From NCBI RefSeq assembly GCF_014851915.1, contig NZ_JACVAP010000001.1, positions 124,001 to 188,000 of the forward strand: 64,000 bases of DNA. Reading direction: 5' to 3'. The stretch comes from Xanthomonas sp. XNM01 (GTDB lineage Bacteria > Pseudomonadota > Gammaproteobacteria > Xanthomonadales > Xanthomonadaceae). This document shows, piece by piece, positions 59,641 to 64,000 of the stretch. A program made the translations under genes and the position numbers. The notes under the pieces are model-generated. The model was not told the origin of the DNA and did no database searches. It was given only the letters and a program-made list of their open reading frames with translations. Numbering within the stretch: the first letter of the stretch is position 1; the number at the start of each line of letters is the position of its first letter.

Positions 59641-60615
59641 ATGCATTACCGTCGCCTCGGCGCTTCCGGCCTGCAGCTGTCGGCCCTGTCCTTCGGTGCG
59701 TGGGTCACCTTCGGCCGCCAGATCGGGCGGGGCCAGGCGCGCGAGCTGGTCGCCACCGCCTGGGATCATGGCGTCACCTTCTTCGACAACGCCGAGGTCT
59801 ATGCCAACGGCGACGCCGAGCGGGTCATGGGCGACGTGATCGCCGACCTGCGCCTGCCGCGCGATGGCTACTGCGTGTCCAGCAAGGTCTACTTCGGTGC
59901 CGCCGAGGATCCGCGCCCGACCCAGCGCGGCCTGTCGCGCAAGCATGTGGTCGATGCCTGCCATGCCGCGCTCAAGCGTCTGCGGGTCGATTACCTGGAT
60001 CTCTACTACTGCCATCGCCCGGATCCGGACACCCCTGTCGAGGAGACGGTCGCGGCGATGGACCTGCTGGTCCGGCAGGGCAAAGTGCTGTACTGGGGCA
60101 CGTCGGAGTGGCCGGAGGCGTTGATCCGCGAGGCCGCACGCGTGGCGCGCAGCCAGCACATGGCCGCACCGACGATGGAGCAGCCGCAGTACAACCTGCT
60201 GCACCGCGACCGGGTCGAACTCGAGTACGCGCCGCTGTACTCGGAGCTGGGCCTGGGGACCACCGTGTGGTCGCCGTTGGCCTCGGGCCTGCTGACCGGC
60301 AAGTACGCCGATGGCGTGCGCGATGCGGGCCGCCTGGCGGAGCCGGGCCTGGAATGGCTGCAGCGGATGGTGGTCGGCGAGGCCGGCGAGCGCCGGCTGG
60401 AGCGTGCCGCACGCGTCGCCGCGGTCGCCCGCGAGCTGGGCGAGGCGCCGGCCACGCTGGCCATCGCGTGGTGCCTGCGCAATCCGCACGTCAGCAGCGT
60501 GATCCTCGGTGCCAGCAGCACCGACCAGTTGCTGCAGAACCTGCAGGCGCTGGACGTCGCGGCGCGTCACGACGACTCCGTCTGGGCACGGCTGGAAGTG
60601 GCCGCGGCCGCCTGA
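59641..60615 (+). CDS. aldo/keto reductase (Kv-beta / YghZ-like)
   Basis: This is a 324-residue NADPH-dependent oxidoreductase with a TIM barrel. The ATG at 59641 matches the family opening MHYRRLGASGLQLSALSFGA. Catalytic Asp and Tyr are in TFFDNAEVYANGDAERVMG, Lys in VSSKVYFG and His in LDLYYCHRPDPDTPVEETV. Later blocks are WGTSEWPEALIREAARVARS, EQPQYNLLHRDRVE and VSSVILGASSTDQLLQNLQA. The sequence is of the AKR subgroup that includes voltage-gated K+ channel beta subunits. The cellular substrate is probably aldehydes. It stands alone. Confidence 0.94.
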   Translation: MHYRRLGASGLQLSALSFGAWVTFGRQIGRGQARELVATAWDHGVTFFDNAEVYANGDAERVMGDVIADLRLPRDGYCVSSKVYFGAAEDPRPTQRGLSRKHVVDACHAALKRLRVDYLDLYYCHRPDPDTPVEETVAAMDLLVRQGKVLYWGTSEWPEALIREAARVARSQHMAAPTMEQPQYNLLHRDRVELEYAPLYSELGLGTTVWSPLASGLLTGKYADGVRDAGRLAEPGLEWLQRMVVGEAGERRLERAARVAAVARELGEAPATLAIAWCLRNPHVSSVILGASSTDQLLQNLQALDVAARHDDSVWARLEVAAAA

Positions 60616-60682
60616 GCGGGTGGTCGTCGGCGCTACCTGCAGGGCGGGCGACGGGCCGGCATCCGACCGGTCCGACAGATGC

Positions 60683-60710
60683 TTGACACGAGAATGCGAA
60701 TAATTATCAT
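60683..60710 (+). promoter_or_regulatory. hemP promoter with overlapping Fur box
   Basis: TTGACA at 60683 and TATCAT at 60705 are 16 bases apart. Across the -10 region, TGCGAATAATTATCA (60695-60709) agrees with the 7-1-7 Fur consensus TGATAATNATTATCA at 12 of 14 defined positions. Fe-Fur bound here would block polymerase, so hemP and the genes behind it are expected to be iron-repressed. Confidence 0.85.
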
Positions 60711-60737
60711 TAACTCCGAATCAACCGGAGCGTCGCC

Positions 60738-60932
60738 ATGAACGTGCATCGCCTGACCCTGCCCAACGTCGAAGCCCAGCGTGTCCACGTCGCCCCGCCC
60801 GCCATCGGCGAAGAGCCGGTGCTGAGCAGCGAGACCCTGTTGAACGGGCGCCGCGAGATCCTGATCCGCCATGGCGACAAGCTCTATCGCCTGCGCCACA
60901 CCAGCAACGACAAGCTGATCCTCACCAAGTAA
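60738..60932 (+). CDS. hemP: hemin uptake protein HemP
   Basis: This 64-residue protein is associated with haem acquisition in many proteobacteria. The HemP block SSETLLNGRREILIRHGDKL and YRLRHTSNDKLILTK is complete. The ATG at 60738 is preceded by CCGGAG. HemP in some species acts as a regulator of haem-uptake genes. Its role here is inferred. A strong Fur box lies just upstream. It is the first gene of an iron-regulated group with two poorly known genes behind it. No TonB-dependent haem receptor is adjacent. Confidence 0.95.
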   Translation: MNVHRLTLPNVEAQRVHVAPPAIGEEPVLSSETLLNGRREILIRHGDKLYRLRHTSNDKLILTK

Positions 60933-61091
60933 GCCGGGCCGGCGCGCCGTTGCCGGCGCCTTGGACCAGCGCGGTGTCGATCGTCCCGTGACGTGCCTGG
61001 CCGTCCCCGCGTGGCGGCCACCGTGGCGGCGGTCGGCACCGGTCTCGATGCCGCATGTGCCGCCGGCCAGCGCCGGCGCAGGGAGGTCGCG

Positions 61092-61694
61092 ATGGCAGGC
61101 CTGCTTCATCACGCAACGATCCTGTCGCCACCGGTGCCGGCCGTTCTGCCCGCACCGCGGCAACTGGCCGAGCTGGGGACGGTGCTGTGCCTGTACCGGC
61201 CCGAGGATGGCGGCGAACTGGGCGGCTGGCTGCAGGCGGTCCGCGCCGAGGCCAGCATCGGGATGGACAGCGACGGGCCGCATGAGAGCCTGTCGTTCTA
61301 CGACGCACGCGACCGCTGCTGCTGGCGGCTCTATCTGCTGCCCGACAGCGATTTCCTGGCCTGGGACACCCTGAGCGCGCGTCTTCCGGCCTGTCGCGAC
61401 GTGGCGGCCAATGGCGTCGCCGAACGCCTGTGGCGGCGGCTGGCCGGGCGGCTTGGTGGCGGCCACTGGCGGATCGGCGCGCTGCGGTTGCATGCACTGC
61501 CCGGTGCCGGAACCCTGGCATCGAGCCAGGCGCCGGTATCGGCGCTGGGGATCGCGGCCGCGCGCCGGATCGCGCGCGCCGAAGGTGCCGAAGGCGACAT
61601 CCGCTACGACGACTGCTGCTGCGCGCGTGCGGCAGCGGCGCGATCCACGTTCTCTCCGGCCGGTGGCAGCGAGGTGCCGCTGGTCAGGCTCTAG
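61092..61694 (+). CDS. hemin transport-associated protein downstream of hemP
   Basis: This 200-residue soluble protein starts at the ATG at 61092, with GGGAGG upstream. A longer frame from 60993 lacks an RBS. It reads MAGLLHHATILSPPVPAVLP, with LGTVLCLYRPEDGGELGGWL and SLSFYDARDRCCWRLYLLPD, then RLAGRLGGGHWRIGALRLHA and a C-terminal Cys cluster (YDDCCCARAA). Proteins in this position are called hemin transport protein in xanthomonads, but no activity is known to me. Cys/His content would allow haem or metal binding. It is co-directional with hemP, 159 bases away. Confidence 0.78.
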   Translation: MAGLLHHATILSPPVPAVLPAPRQLAELGTVLCLYRPEDGGELGGWLQAVRAEASIGMDSDGPHESLSFYDARDRCCWRLYLLPDSDFLAWDTLSARLPACRDVAANGVAERLWRRLAGRLGGGHWRIGALRLHALPGAGTLASSQAPVSALGIAAARRIARAEGAEGDIRYDDCCCARAAAARSTFSPAGGSEVPLVRL

Positions 61695-61766
61695 GAAACG
61701 CGCGTTCCCGGAGCTCCCCGGACCTCGACCGCCATGGACGGCACTCCTTCATCCGGCTCGCCACAG

Positions 61767-62711
61767 ATGACCCCGACGACCCTGCGCTCCACGTTTCTGC
61801 CGGCCTGCCTGCTCGCGCTGTGCCTGCCCGCGCTGGCGGCACCAGCGACCGAGCCACCGCCGCACGACCGCGACAGCATCCTGGCGATGCAGGGCGAGTA
61901 CGCGGTCGACTTCGCGTTCGACGAAACCGTGCTGCTGCGCCCAGGCTACGAACGTGCACCGGCGATGCGCAGCGGTGGCGACGAACTGGTGCTGGTGGTC
62001 GAGGACACGCCCGGGCGGATCGTGCTGCAGCACCTGCTGGTCGACGCCGGCAGTGGTCACGTGACCAAGCACTGGCGGCAGGACTGGACCTGGCAGGCCG
62101 GCCAGCGCTTCGAGTACGGCGGGGAACAGACCTGGCGCGTGCGCGCGATTCCCGCCGACACCACGCAGGGCGCGTGGACCCAGTGCGTGTACGAGGTCAG
62201 CGACGCGCCGCGCTACTGCGGCACCGGCCGCTGGCGCCACGACGACGGCATCGCCACCTGGACCAGCGACCTGTCCTGGCGCCCGCTGCCGCGGCGCGAG
62301 TACACCCGCCGCAGCGACTACAACGCGCTGGCGGTGATCAACCGGCACACGATCACGCCCGGTGGATGGACCCACGAGCAGTTCAACACCAAGGTGCTGC
62401 GTCATGCCGACGGCCGCCAGGAAGAGATCGCGCGCGAGTTCGGATTCAACGACTACGTCAGGACCGACGCCATCGATTTCGCGCCCGCCCGCCGCTACTG
62501 GGCCGGCACGGCCGATTACTGGGCGCGTGTGCGCGCCCGCTGGGACCGGCGGCTGGTCCAGCCGCCCGGCCTGCGGTTGAAGACCGGCATCGATGGCATG
62601 GGCCTGATCATCCCGCTGTTCACCCAGGCCGGCGAAGAACAGGAAGGCAGGCACGTGCCCGATGCGGAGATCGATGCGCTGTTCGACCGCTGGGTCGAGC
62701 CCGCACGCTGA
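61767..62711 (+). CDS. DUF6607-like secreted protein in the hemP cluster
   Basis: This 314-residue exported protein starts at the ATG at 61767, with signal peptide TFLPACLLALCLPALAAPA. The mature protein is beta-rich with many Trp/Tyr/Arg: MQGEYAVDFAFDETVLLRPG, HLLVDAGSGHVTKHWRQDW, QTWRVRAIPADTTQGAWTQC, YTRRSDYNALAVINRHTITP and GWTHEQFNTKVLRHADG. It ends FDRWVEPAR. I associate this pattern with DUF6607 and with haem loci in Xanthomonadaceae, but the function is unknown. It could be a periplasmic haem chaperone or lipocalin-like barrel. It is 72 bases behind the preceding gene. Confidence 0.78.
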   Translation: MTPTTLRSTFLPACLLALCLPALAAPATEPPPHDRDSILAMQGEYAVDFAFDETVLLRPGYERAPAMRSGGDELVLVVEDTPGRIVLQHLLVDAGSGHVTKHWRQDWTWQAGQRFEYGGEQTWRVRAIPADTTQGAWTQCVYEVSDAPRYCGTGRWRHDDGIATWTSDLSWRPLPRREYTRRSDYNALAVINRHTITPGGWTHEQFNTKVLRHADGRQEEIAREFGFNDYVRTDAIDFAPARRYWAGTADYWARVRARWDRRLVQPPGLRLKTGIDGMGLIIPLFTQAGEEQEGRHVPDAEIDALFDRWVEPAR

Positions 62712-62759
62712 GACGCGACCGGTGGCGCGTATCGTCCGGTGCCGCGCGCCGAAAAAAGA

Positions 62760-62779
62760 CCCCCGCATCCTTGCGGGGG
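62760..62779 (-). terminator. Rho-independent terminator for the PDZ protein gene
   Basis: An 8-bp stem (CCCCCGCA / TGCGGGGG) with a 4-base loop. On the minus strand it is followed by TCTTTTTTC. It lies about 220 bases past the minus-strand PDZ gene and shortly after the convergent DUF6607 gene. It has no T run in the plus direction. Confidence 0.82.
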
Positions 62780-63001
62780 AGGGGATCGCATCGGGGATCC
62801 CGGCATCGGGGCCGGGTATCCGGTCGCGCCCGGGGGTCGGGCGGATCGATGGGTGTCACGCGGCGGCCTGTCAGCCGCTCCGGCCACGACGCGGTGACTC
62901 GCCGGCCGGATCGGGGCAGGGCGCTGCATGTCCGCAGCGGCGTCCGCACGGCCGCCACGCCATCGCGCACCGCAGGCGGTACGCGGCGACGCCTGTGCCG
63001 C

Positions 63002-64000
63002 TCAGGCGAAGACCTGGATGCGGCTGCCTTCGGCCGCTGCGGGAGCCGGTGGCGGTGCGGGCGGCGCCGGCGGCGTCGGCGCATGTCGCGGTGCGGGTGG
63101 AGCGGCGGGCGCAGGCGGTGCCGGTGGCGCCGGAGGTGCCGGGGGCGGCATGAACCCACCCAGGCTGGGCACCCGGTCCGGCACCGTCACCAGCACCTCC
63201 TGGCTGCGCTTGTCGCGCATCAGCCGCACGCGGCTCTGCTGGCCCGGCGGGCGTGCGCTGATCGCGCGCATCGCCTCGTGCGGCGAGCTGACCGCCTTGC
63301 CGTCGATTTCCCGGATCACGTCGCCGGCCTGCAGATCGGGCAGCGTGCCCTGGCTGAGGATCAGCACGCCGCTGTCGGTGCCGAAGTAGCGGCCGAGCTG
63401 CGGGTTCAGCGCGGTCAGGTTGAGCCCGTTCCAGCGCAGCGCCTCGATCAGCAGCGGCGAGCCGCAGTCGCCGCTGTCGCAGCCGGCGCCCCGGCTGAAA
63501 CGCAGCACCTCGCCGCTGATGCGCGGCGCCAGGCCTTCCAGGTCCAGCGGCTGGCCATCCACCAGCGCCAGCGCGGCGGCGCTGGCGGGCTGTGCGTGCG
63601 CGCGGCCGATCACGAGCGGGCCGCTGATGCGGGGCGTCGCCTCGACCTCGTGGCGCCTGCCGTCGCGCTCGTAGGTCAGCCGCAGCGGACGGTCGCGGGA
63701 CAGGTCGGACAGCAGGTCGCGCGCGGCGTCGACACGCGCCTCCGCATGCGCACCGGTGATCGACGTGCCACCGATCTTCAGCAGCCGGTCGCCGGTCTTC
63801 AGGCCGGCCTCCTCGGCGCCGCTGCCGGGCGTGACGCCGCTGATCCGCACGCCGTCCTTCCGGTCAGCCTCCAGCAGCACGCCCAGGCGCGGCCGGCCGG
63901 TACCCAGCTGGATCGTGCGCGACGAGGAGGCGATGCCGTGCGCGGACAGCTCGGCCACGCGGCGGGCCGCGGCCTGCAGGTCCGCGCGTGCGGCGGCGAG
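63002..64000 (-). CDS. PDZ-domain protein, 5' truncated by window edge
   Basis: The frame is open from the right edge through 64000, so the start lies outside the window. A GTG at 63958 is internal, as the preceding codons (LAAARADLQAAARRVAE) continue the helix. Two PDZ domains are visible. One is around GVRISGVTPGSGAEEAGLKT with GDRLLKIGG. The second is GVLILSQGTLPDLQAGDVIR with EIDGKAVSSPHEAMRAI. Between them lies a Cys-containing loop (GAGCDSGDCGSPLLIEA). The C-terminus is a Pro/Ala-rich tail ending SRIQVFA. No protease domain is seen in the visible part. It is probably a periplasmic scaffold or regulator of proteolysis. Confidence 0.88.
   Translation of the reverse strand, partial: LAAARADLQAAARRVAELSAHGIASSSRTIQLGTGRPRLGVLLEADRKDGVRISGVTPGSGAEEAGLKTGDRLLKIGGTSITGAHAEARVDAARDLLSDLSRDRPLRLTYERDGRRHEVEATPRISGPLVIGRAHAQPASAAALALVDGQPLDLEGLAPRISGEVLRFSRGAGCDSGDCGSPLLIEALRWNGLNLTALNPQLGRYFGTDSGVLILSQGTLPDLQAGDVIREIDGKAVSSPHEAMRAISARPPGQQSRVRLMRDKRSQEVLVTVPDRVPSLGGFMPPPAPPAPPAPPAPAAPPAPRHAPTPPAPPAPPPAPAAAEGSRIQVFA

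Overview
The window is high-GC DNA, densely packed with genes on both strands and with short intergenic gaps. The gene set points to a gammaproteobacterium of the Xanthomonadaceae/Lysobacteraceae group (Lysobacter or Luteimonas-like). It includes a hemP/hemin-transport/DUF6607 cluster, a YgiB-YgiC pair, a bacterial ATP/ADP-type nucleotide transporter, an autotransporter GDSL esterase, an S9D-type glutamyl endopeptidase and an SAH riboswitch in front of ahcY. The genus is an inference from gene content, not a measured match. I see no integrase, transposase, insertion sequence, phage module or CRISPR array, so this looks like core chromosome with a few odd patches.

Layout. 1-4.8 kb: a tripartite RND efflux adaptor/pump pair and an overlapping acetyltransferase. 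4.9-8.1 kb: sodium:alanine symporter, RlmB-type 23S rRNA methyltransferase and a zinc-ribbon methyltransferase. 8.1-16.7 kb, mostly minus strand: M28 peptidase, MscL, FAH-family hydrolase, signal peptidase I, SLC13 permease, TrmB and ThiG/ThiS. 16.8-22.6 kb: autotransporter esterase, tRNA-Gly(CCC), a RimK-like ligase, a candidate small RNA with its own promoter and terminator, and a small secreted protein directly in front of an OmpR-type two-component system. 22.7-30 kb: DUF4124 protein, MetF, an alpha/beta hydrolase, a LytS/LytTR two-component system, a phosphoesterase and YgiB/YgiC.

30-38 kb: a frameshifted GNAT pseudogene beside an HxlR regulator, a divergent SDR, a nucleotide-transporter homologue, several uncharacterised proteins, and ahcY preceded by an SAH riboswitch. 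38-50.9 kb: S9 peptidase, PEP carboxylase, a Ser/Thr kinase with a TPR-like tail, an OmpA lipoprotein containing seven exact-length 17-residue repeats, and MetK. 51-55.8 kb: a two-domain OlsF-like acyltransferase, an LpxH-like phosphoesterase, a DUF457 membrane protein, a 35-bp tandem repeat and a methyltransferase. 56-60.6 kb: DusB, a PfkB sugar/nucleoside kinase with a CNT nucleoside transporter, and an aldo/keto reductase. 60.7-64 kb: a Fur-box-controlled hemP cluster and a PDZ protein cut by the right edge.

Three parts of the methyl cycle (metF, ahcY, metK) lie in the window at separate loci. Only ahcY carries the SAH-sensing leader. The features I would follow up first are the candidate sRNA at 19.8 kb, the secreted protein fused by position to the two-component system at 20-22.6 kb, the repeat-bearing OmpA lipoprotein, the OlsF-like lipid module and the two poorly known genes behind hemP.
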